Assembly: GCA_033807695.1 (NCBI GenBank)
Contig: CM066310.1
Span: forward strand, 868,001-932,000
DNA from: Daedaleopsis sinensis
Lineage: Eukaryota > Basidiomycota > Agaricomycetes > Polyporales > Polyporaceae
DNA length: 64,000 nucleotides
Reading direction: 5' to 3'
In this document: one piece after another, positions 1-12,322 of the stretch
Position numbering within the stretch: position 1 is the stretch's first letter
Layout of the letters: every line of letters starts with the position of its first letter
Notes under the pieces: generated by a model
What the model was told of the DNA's origin: nothing
What the model saw: only the letters and a program-made list of their open reading frames with translations
Databases searched by the model: none
Position numbers and translations under genes: made by a program

Positions 1-535
1 CTAGTGCCTCCAGCCGGAGTTTGCTGATACTTAGAGGATCTACCTAGAAACTACTAACCTTTGTAATATGACCGAAGGCCTTCAAAACAGTCAGATGAAC
101 GCCGATTGTTGCGGAGACAAAGTAGAATAGGTAGAGACATCGCGACAGGATCAGACGAGAAAATACATGGTACAGCGTGATATAACTTCTCTTTCAACTC
201 TGCCTATTCCCGAACAAATACGCTAATATTCTTCTGCATTTCCAGCTCTCGTTCGCATTCGTTGCTTGATAAAGCCTCCGCATCAAGAAACCCTACGTTC
301 AAGGTCGACGAACCCTTCGCGTCGACATACGACGGTTACCTTAAGACATATAACCGGTCAGAAGATGATATGTCGCGTTAAATGGGTAAAGTACATACCG
401 TTGGACATAGAGACGACAGACATAGGTGACGAATAGGAGCGAGTGACTCCGTTGTACAGAATTGCTGATGAAGAACTTTCTCCGTCGGACTCGTCAAGCC
501 TGCGGCGCTTCTGCAAGTATAACGTCAACAGAAAT
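1..535. other. Window edge, no gene recognised
   Basis: No reading frame here shows a recognisable domain. It may hold the 3' part of the minus-strand gene that follows. Confidence 0.3.
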
Positions 536-2762
536 TCAGAAACAAAGAGGAGTACGTCTTACCGATGCTCTAGCCTGTGGAACTTCAGTCGAAGACGCTG
601 ATATTTCAGGCCCGGCAACTCCTTCCGCGACATGCGATCTGAATTCTTGCGATTGCTGCAGCGAGCCATCCGCGAGTTCGAGATTCCCTAGAACGGTCGA
701 GGAGTCGCGTTGACGGGCGTCGACGATAGCCTCGATTGACAGATCCGCAGCTGACCGTGTAACGTCGCCAGGACCAAGTTCGGCCTCCAGCTCGATGTTG
801 CTTGGATCACGTCTGAAAAAGCCCAACCTTTGAGTGCTATTCTCGCGAAGCCATGTCGTGTACACAAGCGCATCTCTTTCGAGTCGCAATCTGGGCGAGC
901 CGTATTCAGCATGGAAATCCGAAGAAAGCGGACGAGGAGATCCCGTTCGATCTTCCTGATCGCGAGAAATGTAGGCTTCGAGATTCGAAGCGGAGTGGCG
1001 CGAGCTCATAGCGGTGTCCGAAGGTACCATGCTTCGAGCAGGGGATGCGAGGATGTCGGAGCGATGGGCAGAAGAAGCTGGGAAGCTCAGCTGTATAATT
1101 AGGTGAGTGCGAGCATCGTGTGGCTGATAGTTGTACTCACCGACGTATTCCCAGAACGAAGATGCGGAATGGGACTCTGTCCTAGTGGTTCGGATATGTA
1201 GTCATTGAGCGCAGTCGCAACTCTGGAGGTCGCAATGCGAGTGGCGTGAGAGGGTTGGTGGACAGGGACGAGGGATCGGAGATCGAGAAACGGGATCGTG
1301 TCGTGGCTCTGCTGAGGAAGATCTTCAAGAGTAGGTGACGATGGCAAAGATATCGCGCGAGTGATAGCTAACTCGACATGCGGTAGCGCAGGTGTACCAA
1401 TCTGTAAATAACTCGTAAGTACATGGCATTCATTCGAGATTGCAGTCCAAAGTACTTACACGAGTAATAGGAGTGACCATCTGCGCCGAGATGTCGCTCA
1501 TCACGTCTATAGACGGTGATCGAATAGGAACTGGGTGCGATAGGAAAGACATTGTAGACGTGGACGAGTGTGGACTTCCATGAAGGCTGTGAACTGATCC
1601 GCCGTATTCGCTGATGTCGCTCGGGTATTCCAAACTTAGCGACAAGTCAGGTCCAACTTCAAAAGGTGGCGCTATGTCTAGCCCAAGACCAATGGTAGAG
1701 GGAGACTTCTCGCGACCGTCTTGGAGGGCCGAAGGAGACGGGGAATGTACGTCGTTGAGGAAGTCGAAAGGTAGTGGTGACAATGGTGCATCAAGAACAA
1801 AGGGAGACGGCGATGGGATATTGTAGACAGAGGTAGGTTCGAGTTGAACCTTCGTACCTGAGAGCGTTGACGTGATACTGCGACAGATACAGAAGATTGG
1901 AACTTGCATAGCGAATGGCTGTGCGCTATGAACGCAAGGAACTGCTCGACCACGGTCGCAAGGTTGTCCAATTCCTTGGCAGCGGAGACAAGGGTGATCG
2001 ATATCGCCGAAGCACTAGAACATGATGAGTTCAGAGAGTTAAGACGACATCATATCCAACGTACCGGCCGAGAGCCGTTATGACAACTGTAGCAAGACTG
2101 TCGATTCATGTGCTCGTCGAAGCCGGCCGCGAAAGGAACGAGCTCCGTCAACGATGGTAGGGAAAGCTGCGACGACAAATGAGTGCGAATTCGAATCTCC
2201 CTCGAAGATATTGGCTTACATTCATCGCGTCGGTAACAGAGTTCGATTGTAGTGGTGAAGAAAGTCGGAACGAGGACGCGGTGGGCAGAGGAACAGGAGT
2301 GGTAGAGACGCGAATGGTGAAGGAAATCGGATACGAGGACACGGTGGGCAGAGGAAGAGGAGTGGTAGAAACGCGAATGGACGACGGACTCCAGAACAAG
2401 ATTCAGAAGTAGAGAAGCTGTGGCGATATGAGAGGTCTTTAGAGAGACGAGCCTCAGAAGAACAAGATGCGCACACGTGGTTAATCTGTTCCTCGAATGA
2501 TTATGGTGTCAGCTAAGACTGCCTGCTTACGAGCAGAAGACGGAGGTTACGAAACCTGTCAGCCAACCAACACGAGGTGCTTACTTTCCGCGAAGATCGA
2601 GAATGAACGATCTAGGTTCGCATCCAATCGAAACACGGATTTGTAGTAGGCTACATATAAGACTCGAATGGGGGACTCTACTTCTTTAACGAGATGCCCG
2701 TTCTCGAGGTCGCGGGGGCAGCTGAATTTGAGTGGGAGTGATGGAGAAAGTTCGTAGGCCAT
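536..2762 (-). CDS. Putative multi-exon gene, Ser/Pro-rich protein of unknown function
   Basis: Not a recognised family. A likely first exon starts with ATG at 2762 and reads MAYELSPSLPLKF..., then meets a good GTAAGC donor at 2584. Further minus-strand open segments follow at about 2399-2148, 1909-1430, 1347-1099 and 1030-536. These are rich in Ser, Pro and Thr, with runs such as SPSPFVLDAPLSPLPFDF. Several are bounded by GTGAGT or GTAAGT-like sequences. One segment holds a 21-codon tandem repeat. No transmembrane segment, zinc finger or catalytic motif is visible. I could not fix the exon chain, so the ends are approximate. It may be a disordered regulatory protein or a decayed gene. Confidence 0.35.
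2271..2396. repeat. 63-bp tandem repeat, two copies
   Basis: Two adjacent copies begin with CGAGGAC at 2271 and 2334, giving a 63-bp period. On the minus strand this is 21 codons, each copy starting IRVSTTP and continuing with a PLPTVSS or PLPTASS core. The period divides by three, which fits in-frame growth inside a coding exon. Confidence 0.8.
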
Positions 2763-3032
2763 GACGGGACCCTAGAAGCTAGATGTACCCCACAGAACTG
2801 CCCGCAGTGAGATTGGACAGTGGTCAAAGACAGCGCAACTTTTATATCGTCTACTTCATAATAGTAGAATAGTACATATTATAGAGAGACGATAGTACAG
2901 GGCATGATATCATACTAAGGAGCTGGATTCAGTCTGTGAATTCGCATGAGCTATTGAGACGGACAGAGCGAGTTGCAAATATACTTGCTACATATTCACG
3001 TATCTTCGGATTCGTTGATCTAAAAAGCTGAT

Positions 3033-4036
3033 TCAGTGGATGAAGCTAGCGACGTCACGAAGAGGATATATTCTACTCACTGGTGCGGACGGAAACGGTC
3101 GGAGAATATACCAGCCTTGACGTGTAGGCGTGATGGGGAAAAGTGGCTGGCGACTATCGACTGCAGTCCGGAAGTCGAAGACTAGACCGCGTCGTTCGCC
3201 GAAGTAGCGTAGCATTCCTGGGTCATATTCAGGGGTATCCCCCCACCATTCGTCGTCGAGGATAGTGAACCCTCTCTGTGCGTACTTCGTGATCGCTCGT
3301 TCGTCTCCTCGTGTCAAATAGCCAGCCTTCACGAACGCGCGGGAAGCCATAGTTGCTTCGGGAAAACCACAAGCAGCTCCGTCCGGCGTGAGGAAGTTCA
3401 TGACTAATGTAGACCAGAACCCTTGTATCGGGGTGATTGGGGAACGGTGTGGGCTACGGATGACGTCCACGTATCGCCGCGTAGGAGTAATGTAGCGACG
3501 CAGGTCCTTCACGAGGCTCATTCCTTGTTGAATTGAAGATATTCTGGGACGACCCGGAACCTCGATGACGTGCGAGAAGTTCAGGCCGTCTGGAGCAACG
3601 AGGTCGGTGATGAAATCGTCGAACGTGTGGTCTGGAACATAGATATCCATATCTCCAGCGTCCCAGCGACAAGAAGGGAGGAAGTATTGTAGAGCTACGG
3701 ATCCGGATACCACCGCGCCATGTGCGCGAAGAGCGTTATCGAATAGAGCCGTGTTTTCTATGAAAGGGTGGATGGAAAGCTTGTATCGAGCTCGAAGCTC
3801 AATCGCGACAGCGGCGAAAAAAACCTTGGACGTTCGGCGCCATCGGAGGAGGAGGACGAGATCGCTGTTCTCGATCACGGAGAAAATGACATCCTCAGGC
3901 ACACTGGTTGAACGATATTAGCTCTAAGGGCCATGTAGAGATGAATATATGATGATGCGTACTCGACGGGGCCTTCGAAGTCATCATCACCGACTATCTC
4001 CCCGGGCTCAGTCGGAGAAGGAGTTCTGGACAGCAT
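3033..4036 (-). CDS. F-box/nucleotidyltransferase-like protein, family member A
   Basis: Two exons (4036-3963 and 3903-3033) give about 314 residues, starting MLSRTPSPTEPGEI. The intron of 59 bp is phase 2 and lies just before an F-box-like stretch (VPEDVIFSVIENSD then LLLRWRRTSKVF). About 60 residues later comes VVSGSVALQYFL followed by GDMDIYVP. This is the glycine-serine plus DxD pattern of the nucleotidyltransferase fold, as in the large Agaricomycete family with GSxALQFF and SDLDLYV motifs. Conserved downstream blocks include LVMNFLTPDGAACGFP and RYFGERRGLVFDF. It is the only one of four family members here that keeps the DxD. Function is unknown; substrate recruitment to an SCF ligase is inference from the F-box. 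Confidence 0.7.
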
Positions 4037-4530
4037 CAAGGAAACAGTGAGCTAACACGTCCGCTTCTTCTAGATTTCTGTACATACCACACGAGCCTTT
4101 CAACCACATTGTGCTGCGGCAGCAGGTTGATGTGAGTAAGCTACTCAGTAAGCGTGTTCCGGATGAGACGAGGGCCGAGATTCTTGACAAATTAGCTGGT
4201 TTCCATTATCCATTAGTCTCCTTGGAGAAGACGCGGCATGCTGCCGTAGTAATTGAACTTTAGCATCTATTTCACGTAAGGAAGTATGCAAACTTCGATA
4301 GTATGGAAGACTACGCACCTGGCGCCAGCATGATATCGAGAAGATCCCGAAGTCCGCCCACGCGTCAAAAATTGCTATTACAAATTGCGGAGCAAATTTC
4401 TCGGCGCGGACCCGATCTACAACCTAATCTTTTGTCAACGGGTAGCTATGCCTTATTTAGCAAACGCGGCCCCAATGGATGCAAAAAAACTGCCCATGTT
4501 TTGATATGTTATGTTTGGTTTGTGTCTCAA
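4037..4530. other. Intergenic, no gene recognised
   Basis: The short plus-strand frame at 4303-4587 has no recognisable domain. The region is the likely 3' side of member B and the promoter of member A. Confidence 0.3.
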
Positions 4531-5713
4531 TTACATGGTCCACGCTCCTATCCGAGACATGTTACTAACATATGGTTGGGGACATGATGACCGCGCTGCA
4601 TGATTATCGTCCTCGCGTATGTCAGTGGGTAGGAAGAGGGCGGAATTGCGAGTGTACAACGCAGTAATGGAAGTAACACTTTTGGTTAGAACAGGGTCTA
4701 TATCCGCGCAACCACCATCGCAAATGGAAGAGAATCGAAAGCGCCAGACCGGCATATGCCCGAACGGTGGGATATGGAGAAGTTCAAGAAGCTCAAAATC
4801 GTACGTCATAGGGTCTATAATTCCGACTAAGGATCCTCGGTCTCCGAAATATCGTGCTTGGTCCGGGCAGCAGAATCTCGAGCGTTCGCACTCGCGGACC
4901 CACGTTCCGGGCACAGAAATGATGGTGGGAATGTTCAAGGGATTCGCACTTGCGAGCGGCCCTGTCTCGAACTGGAAACCTGCATCTTTCAAACCGCGGA
5001 CCATGGCAAGCTCCTGCGAAGTTAAAGAATGTATCGCGAGATCGGATAGTAGTGCTCGACGGTGAAGGGTTAGAGCTGGGTAAGCACATCCGTAGCAGTG
5101 CTCGGATACCCAGTTCATTAATATTGTGGTGTACGAACGACTGAGTGGTGTGCATGCACTCATCGTGGCGGATTCGAATAGGTGAATCTCGAGGCCGGTG
5201 GCAGTTCGGAAAGTCGCTCGCCGTCCAATCCCGTGTAGGCGGGTGTAAGGTTCCACAATCGTTGTCTCCAGGACAAGGGTGAGTAGCGCGGAGTATTCTG
5301 TTGAATATGCGAGAAGTTCCAGGACGACTTCGTAGTACCGGCCCATTGGAAGGTAGATATGGAGGATGTCGCGTAATAGGGACGAGTCACGTAAGATGAA
5401 CGAGAGCGCCGCTTCTCCGCCTATGACTCCGCGAGAATCGGTGATAAGGCGTAGAAAGTCGGCAGTGTTTGGAAGAAACACGGAGATGATAGACGTCAAG
5501 GAGTTTTCTAGAGTCTTGGCGACCTGCTTATTCATGGCTCGACAGCTGACTCTCCACCTGGACAACGTGGCTAAGTCCATAGCGTCTGTGATACGAGCGC
5601 AAAGTTGAGCAGTCCGTCTTCCAAAGTAATTAAATTCAGCAATGCACAAATAATCCTATGGTTACTCACATTACTGCAGCACCGGCGTGTAGCTTTTTGG
5701 AAGTAACAGCCAT
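4531..5713 (-). CDS. F-box/nucleotidyltransferase-like protein, family member B
   Basis: Exons 5713-5670 and 5617-4531 give about 376 residues starting MAVTSKKLHAGAAVI. The 52-bp intron is phase 2 and sits directly before the F-box-like helix (LATLSRWRVSCRAM), at the same place as in members A, C and D. The fold-defining block reads GVIGGEAALSFILRD then DILHIYLP, so the DxD of member A is gone and catalysis is unlikely. Conserved C-terminal blocks are MNWVSEHCYGCAYPALTLHRRALLSD, seen here in pieces, then ARYFGDRGSLVGIIDP and PPFGHMPVWRFR. The last 50 residues are not conserved. It lies in tandem with member A, about 0.5 kb away and on the same strand. Confidence 0.65.
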
Positions 5714-6325
5714 CGGGGGTATCCTGGACATTGCTCGAGTGATCCTTCTCGCGTCAGTGATTGCTGCGTCTGCTGGAGACATCATCAATACTGGTTCAGT
5801 GGGGGTAATTCGATGTCATACGTAGATAGAGAAGACGACAACACGATCATCTAGTGACCAAGAAGTAAGGCACCCGGTTCTATCTCTTAATATTTATACG
5901 CCTACGTCGTAAACAATGTGCGTGCCTGATTTGTGAGCATGTCAAAACGAAGGTCACCAAAGAATGCTGACACGAAACTTTCAAGCGATTTGATCTCCAA
6001 TTACTGTGTCTATGTAACCCGAATGTCAGCATTGTATTGCGCACATAGAAAGAAAGACTCAAATGCTGACGGTCGCACTGTTAGTATAGAGCCTCGCTGA
6101 CTACGGCGTAGCTATAGCTGTGCAGCTCGTAGCTGAGCCAAATAGATCCACGATAGAGTTGTTCTGTACTCATGTAACTAGTACGCGTCTTGAGGGCCGT
6201 ACCTAGGCCGACCTGTACGTACGTTAGTAGTCGCACGGGAACTTTCAGTCTCTCCCGGCAATAGAAGCGCTTGAAACCTCTTCCAAATCTTGACGTTGAT
6301 TATACGCTGTATACACATTTCACAT
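5714..6325. other. Intergenic, no gene recognised
   Basis: AT-rich spacer between the minus-strand member B and the plus-strand kinase. It should carry both divergent promoters, but no clear element was identified. Confidence 0.3.
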
Positions 6326-7618
6326 ATGCTGTCCGATACATGTGAGTAGGGTGTACCAGATTTCCGAAGTAATAAGCACTTACAGTGGCACTAGATATCG
6401 TAGAAAGCCAAGTAGGCGAGGGGCGCGCAGGACCCGTGTTTCGAGCAAAGCGACTAGCCGACAATACCTTGGTCGCGATCAAGTCGTTTTCCGCGCATCC
6501 TGACAAGTCCTTCGGTATATCAGTTGAAAGGCAAGCCTATGAGATCATCGCAGATGCTAAAGGTCCGGGGAAAGAGTGAGTATGCGACTCAGATCTATCA
6601 GCCGTCTTCGTTAAACCTGTCTTGTACCTGGAAGGTCCTTTCTTCGCATCTTCGTAGACGTGTCTCCTTCTTCTTCGTTGCTGGTCATGCCATTGCTTTC
6701 TATCACAATCAAGGACGCGCTTCGCATTCCTGGCCTCTACCCATTACCGGCATCAGATATATCCGATATGTTGACGCAGATGGCGACTGCGTTGAAATGT
6801 ACGTCTCAAAGATTTTCCTGCGACTTGTCTAATCGGATTCTTCAGTCTTGCATGGGCTTTCACTCGTACACACGGACGTGAAGCCTGAAAATATCATGCT
6901 GCAATGCGCAAGTACATCTACTGTTATAGATCACAGTGGAAAAGAACGAGTTCGAGTAAGTCTCTGATTAATCTCGGAATTGAATTACTCACCTATCATT
7001 TCGACTACACGATGTCAGCTTCTTGATACCAAGCTATTTCTTATCGATCTCGACGATGCGACCATTGTTGATACAGAAGCATATGCGATGGTCGGGTCAG
7101 ATCAATATCGCGCACCGGAGGTGTCTTTAGGTAAGCACTCATGAAATCTGAAACGGAACGTTACTTAAACAGAAGCTTAGGTATCTCTTGGAACAAGACT
7201 GTGGACATGTTCGCTCTCGGATGCGTGTTGGCCGAGATGTACCTTGGCAGGTCGCTATTCCCGCCGACGTCTTCTCCCATTTCGCGACTTGCAGCTATCG
7301 AACGAATTCTAGGCCCTCTACCGGGAAGAATTGTCAAGATGTCGGGCGACAGATTCGCAACGCACATGACAGAGAATGTCGACTACACATTCAGCATTCG
7401 GATTCCAAGAATGAACTACAAAGACGCGGTTCTACGCGCTAAAATATCTGCTTTGGAACCTCTTAGAGTCAGTATACACTCCCTATTCCATTTTCCCGTT
7501 TGTAGAAGGGCACTTACACCGGTTTAAGAGCTTAATTCTCGACAAGCAACTTCTAGACACCTGCGAAATCCTACTATCTCTTGAACCGCGAGCACGGCAT
7601 CTTGAAATCTCTCTGTAG
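6326..7618 (+). CDS. CMGC-type (CLK/DYRK-like) protein kinase
   Basis: Seven exons (6326-6341, 6386-6575, 6635-6798, 6846-6955, 7019-7130, 7181-7467, 7529-7618) give about 322 residues in one frame. The glycine loop is VGEGRAGPVF, the ATP lysine lies in LVAIKSF, and the catalytic loop is LVHTDVKPENIML. The metal-binding motif is LIDLDDAT, so DFG is replaced by DLD. The activation segment ends YRAPEVSL. The C-lobe block DMFALGCVLAEMYLGRSLFP followed by ERILGPLPG is typical of CLK and DYRK kinases. The first exon is only 16 nt. The protein is short for these families because the C-lobe tail is reduced. Substrates are unknown. The DLD change keeps the first aspartate, so activity is possible. 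Confidence 0.75.
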
Positions 7619-8150
7619 TTCTACATACCAAAGTTCTTTGTTAGCGCGAAAATTGCAACGAGACTAGCTCACACAATGACATCTGTTTCGTAAATTGATA
7701 AATGCTCCACGCGGGAAAGGAAATCCGCTTCAAAACGAAGAATAAGATGAGATTATCGCTCGACCTGAATTTTGTATATAATGAGTATAACGACTGAAAC
7801 GATTCAGTCAGAATCGGTTCCAAGTAGATAGATAACAGAGAAATACTCAACGGTAAAAGCCATGGTTGAGGTATCGCGAAAGGCACTTAGGAAACAGAGA
7901 GAACATAAGCGATTTGTAGTACTATAGCTTCAATCTCTAGCTTGAATAGAGATTGAGAAGAGTCGGCGACACCTGTCTGGCGCCAACTTTTTTTTCTCCA
8001 TCAACATGAGTCAGCATGAGGATGACGTCACGGGTTGCTACGTTGCGCGTCGCTCTCGGCAACAAAAGCTAGCTCATCTCTAGTCCTTTCGACAAAATCT
8101 CATGACGCCAACCCAATAGTTTATAGTTTAAAGGGGCTCTATACCCGGAG
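7619..8150. other. Intergenic, no gene recognised
   Basis: AT-rich spacer between the kinase stop codon and the tandem array. No conserved reading frame is visible on either strand. Confidence 0.3.
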
Positions 8151-10320
8151 GCCTGTGAGCTTGAGGGTCGTTAGAATCCGAGACGAACTGAGCCGGCACG
8201 GTCAAACTTGACTCACCGGTGCACTCCTGCCACAGCTGTATATCATGGCATGAGAGGCGTCACACGCGCGCATCCTCCGGGATCGACGCGTGAGCAGCAC
8301 TCAGCCTGAGGCCGTCCCCCGGGTCTGCGGTACTGTCAATGGGGGCGTGCAACGCGCCAACTTGAGAGTGAGGCTTGAACTCGCATACTCTCGCCGCGCT
8401 CCATCCGTAGTCCGCTGCATTCCAACTCGGCGATCTGTAGGGGTCAACAGTCGGTCTCTGGAGATCTGTGCACGCTGTCCGACGGATATACATTCGCTCC
8501 TCGAGCCTGGCCGGGGCGTGGACATGCGCACCTGGAAGACTGTCGGTAAAGTAAGAGCCGTTCGCATTAGAATTCAAGGCGAACCGAGCCGGTGCGGCGA
8601 GATGGATCGCGACTCACCAGCGCATTTCTGCCAGTGTACATCATGGCATGAGAGGCGTCACATGCCCGAACCACTTCGGGATCAACGGGTCCGGACAAGC
8701 CAACACTCGTGCCAGCTGAGTGTCCGCCGGGATTGCGGTGCGTTGCACGGCGTGGGCGCGAGCCTGCGCCCGCAAGCTCGCTCGATGTGTACATACTCGG
8801 AGGCCTGTGAGCGTGAGGGTCGTTAAAACCCGAGACGAACTGAGCCGGCACGGTCAAACTTGACTCACCGGCGCATTGCTGAAGCTCTATATCATGGCAT
8901 GAGAGGCGTCGCACGCGCGTATCCTCCGGGATCGACACGCAAGCAGCACTCAGCCTGAGGCCGTCCCCCGGGTGTGCGGTACTGCCAATGGGAGTGTGCG
9001 ACGCGCCAGCCTGAAGCTGAGGCTTGAAGCTTGAGTTCGCATACTTTCGCCGCGCTCCATCTGTAGTCCACTGTACTCCGACTCGGCGACCTGTAGGGGG
9101 CAACAGCCAGTCTCGGGAGATCTATGCATGCTGCCCGACGGATATACATTCGCTCCTTGAGCCAGCCCGGGCCGTGGACGTGCGCTCCTGGAGGCCTGTC
9201 GGTGAAGTAAGAGCCGTTCGCGTTAGAGCTCGAGGCGAACCGAGCCGGCGCGACGAGATAGATCGCGACTCACCTGCGCATTCCTGCCAGTGTATATCAT
9301 GGCATGAGAGGCGTCGCATGCCCGCACCCCTCTAGGATCAACGGGCTCGGGGCAAGCCAGCACTCGCGCCAATGTCTCCAGGAGTTGTGATACGGTGTGT
9401 GGTTCGAGGAGCGAGCATGTGGGCCGGCGCGGTCAAACTCGACTCACCGGTGCATTCCTGCAGCTCTATATCATGGCATGAGAGGCGTCGCACGCGCGCA
9501 TCCTCCGGGATCGACGCGCAAGCAGCACTCAGCCTGAGGCCGTCCCCCGGGTGTGCGGTACTGCCAATGGGGGAGTGCGACGTGCCAGCCTGAAGCTGAG
9601 GCTTGAAGCTTGAGTTCGCATACTTTCGCCGCGCTCCATCTGTAGTCCACTGTACTCCGACTCGGCGACCTGTAGGGGGCAACAGCCAGTCTCGGGAGAT
9701 CTATACATGCTGCCCGACGGATATACATTCGCTCCTTGAGCCAGCCCCGGCCGCGGACGTGCGCTCCTGGAGGCCTGTAGCCGTTCGCATTAGAGCTCGA
9801 GGCGAACCGAGCCGGCGCGGCGAGATGGATCGCGACTCACCTGCGCATTCCTGCCAGTGTATATCATGGCATGAGAGGCGTCGCATGCCCGCACTCCTCT
9901 GAGATCAACGGGCTCGGGCAAGCCAGCACTCGCGCCAGTGTCCCCAGGAGTTGCGGTGTGGTGTGCGGTTCGAGGAATGAGCATGTGGGCCGGCGCGGTC
10001 AAACTCGACTCACCGATGCATCCCTGCAGCTGTATATCATGGCATGAGAGGCGTCGCACGCGAGCATTCTCCGGGATCGACGCGCAAGCAGCACTCAGCC
10101 TGAGGCCGTCCCCCGGGTGTGCGGTACTGCCAATGGGGGCGTGCGGCGCGCGAGCCTGAGGCCGAGGCTTTAGCTCGCATGCTCTCGCCGCGTTCCATCC
10201 GTAGATCGCCACACTCCGAGTAGGCGACCTGCAGGGGTGAACAGTAGTCTCCGAAAATGTGTGCACTCTGCCCAATGTACCTACCCTGCGGTGTCCGAAA
10301 CGTCGGCGTCCCAGCACGCT
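8150..10320. repeat. GC-rich tandem array of alternating half-units
   Basis: The core TATATCATGGCATGAGAGGC recurs near 8240, 8638, 8890, 9294, 9471, 9862 and 10036. Two half-unit types alternate. Type A continues with CTCCGGGATCGAC and GCAGCACTCAGCCTGAGGCC, near 8274, 8922, 9501 and 10067. Type B continues with GGATCAACGGGCTCGG-like sequence. The full A-B period is about 570-650 bp. Because the array is GC-rich, long open frames exist on both strands, so open frames alone are not evidence of a gene. On the minus strand each core is followed by a GGTGAGTC donor-like sequence, so a repeated-exon gene remains possible. Confidence 0.8.
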
Positions 10321-12322
10321 GACGAGTACCCGCCGGAGGCGACGCTCGTGTATGCGTGACCGAGTCGAAGAGCTGGGGCCGCAGATAGATGGATCAGGTC
10401 AGCTTGCGCAAATACAAAGGACGAGTCGGACGTACCTGTCCGCGCTGACCATTACCGCGCGGCGATGGCCGTGCCAGCCTGTTACAACCTGCCAGCGGTG
10501 AGTGTCTGCTTCGCGCAATCGAATCCGCATGAACACGTACTTTGTCTCTCGGTCCACACGAGTGACCGACCGAATCTGCCGGACTTGTACCCATTCGAAG
10601 TAGAAGCGTACACTATGTATATCTAGACTATATACCTTATAGTAGTCAGTAATCAAAGGGCAATACAAACGCGAGCCAGATCAACGTATTTCGAGATCGA
10701 GCCTAGTAGTTCTCGGACCGCGAGACTACAAGCCCCGCGAACGGAGTCCGACTTTGTCGGGTCGTCACTTCAGCTGCCCTACAGACGAAGCTAATAGATC
10801 ACTCAGTGTGTGTATTGCAGATGATCAGTAGAGGCCGTACGTACAACATCGAGTCATCGACTCTATCGGATCTCAGCGCGAGAAACTGCAAAGAGATATT
10901 CCAAGTCAGTAAAGATCAGCTTGTGAGTTTTAGTGAACTCACAGATGCAGACTGGGCAAGTTGGTGCACGTCGTCAACGATCCACTCGGGATCGAATGTC
11001 GTGTCGAACGATGTCGGCGAGCGACATACAAGGGAGAAGACGGCGGACAGCCGGACAGAGGGCGGAATGGCGTGTAGATGGCGAGGTGAGGTGTCCGCAC
11101 GTCGACTCGTGTAAGGGCAGTGAGCAGTCGGACTGGGGTGGCGATAGGCATGTGGGGTATATGTGAGAGGGTGAGCGAGGGAAGGTGAGGGGAAGAGAAG
11201 AGAGTAGATGATAGATGCTGCTGGAGGGCGCAGACACAGCATATCTATCTCTCTCCCGTGGTCCGTGCGCACTGTCCCCCACGGTCAACAGACCGGGGCG
11301 TGCGGAAGTGACAAGAGTCGCTTTCGAACGCGTGCTCCGCGGGCACAGGAATCGGGACCAACCACGGCACGCCACGGGGGACTGAGAATAAGGAGGAAGG
11401 CGAGGGAGAGCCTGCGCTTGCGGACCCAGGTTCCGAGCACAGAGGAGCTTGAAAACTGCTCAAATGTTTTCTCATGGTGGCGTGAGCGCTCGGCTAAGGT
11501 TTGATACAGTTCTCGGTGGGAGACCGTAGTAATTACGGGCGGAGGGGGGGCGGGAGAAGAGGGTCCTGGCTCGATAACGCCGTCCGCGAGATTTCCCGCC
11601 ATTGACGATTTGGACGAAGTAGAGGGACGTGTGTCGTGCTTGCCATGTACGGCGGCTGCTAATAATATGATTCGTGGTCAGATCCGTGTTCGTCTCTCTA
11701 AAAATCGTATTGCAATCAGTAGGTAGTCGCATTCTCAGGTAAAATCGATAATAAGAGACTCACCGTGCAGAAGGGGACATCTTATTATATTCACAGCTTC
11801 CCCGAGCTGTATTAGTATATTAGTACTGCAGAGATAAATAGTCTCCGGGGAATTCCTCTTGCTGGGCGGACAACGTCCGTTCTAATCTCTGCGGTGAGCG
11901 GAGGAAGGAGGAGGCTTAATGCCTAACGGCGGCTATCACTGTCTGGATTCGGATTGCAATTCCCAAGCCTGCGCGGCTTGACTATGACTGTGTACTATCG
12001 GAGAATATCAAGCGGAAAACAGTATGGTAGGACCTAGCAAGCGAATTATATTCAGATGTTTGACTATAGTATACTACAACGGGATCGACTATTGCCTTGA
12101 GACTCATGATCAGCTATTTATACCAAAGCAATGAAACGGATACTGCTATGTACTGAGAGGGTGACGAAGAGCATATAGTTGAGGACATGAAAGTAAATAT
12201 AGCAAGTCGGTGACATCACAGAGGTGGAAATCGTCACGATTATCCTATAGAAGCGGTACTATAGGGAGTCGATGCAAGAAGTAGCGGACATACAACATGT
12301 CCGAGCGACTGAGGTGAGCTGT
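10321..12322. other. About 2 kb without a confident gene
   Basis: Several overlapping frames on both strands at 10806-11732 have biased composition and no known motif. Donor-like GTGAGT sequences occur on the minus strand near 10940 and 11760, so an unidentified minus-strand multi-exon gene is possible. Confidence 0.3.

Noticed and set aside
8260..10317. Several 85-178 codon frames in the tandem array
   Set aside because: They exist on both strands in each repeat unit and no known domain is visible; repeat structure explains them better than separate genes.
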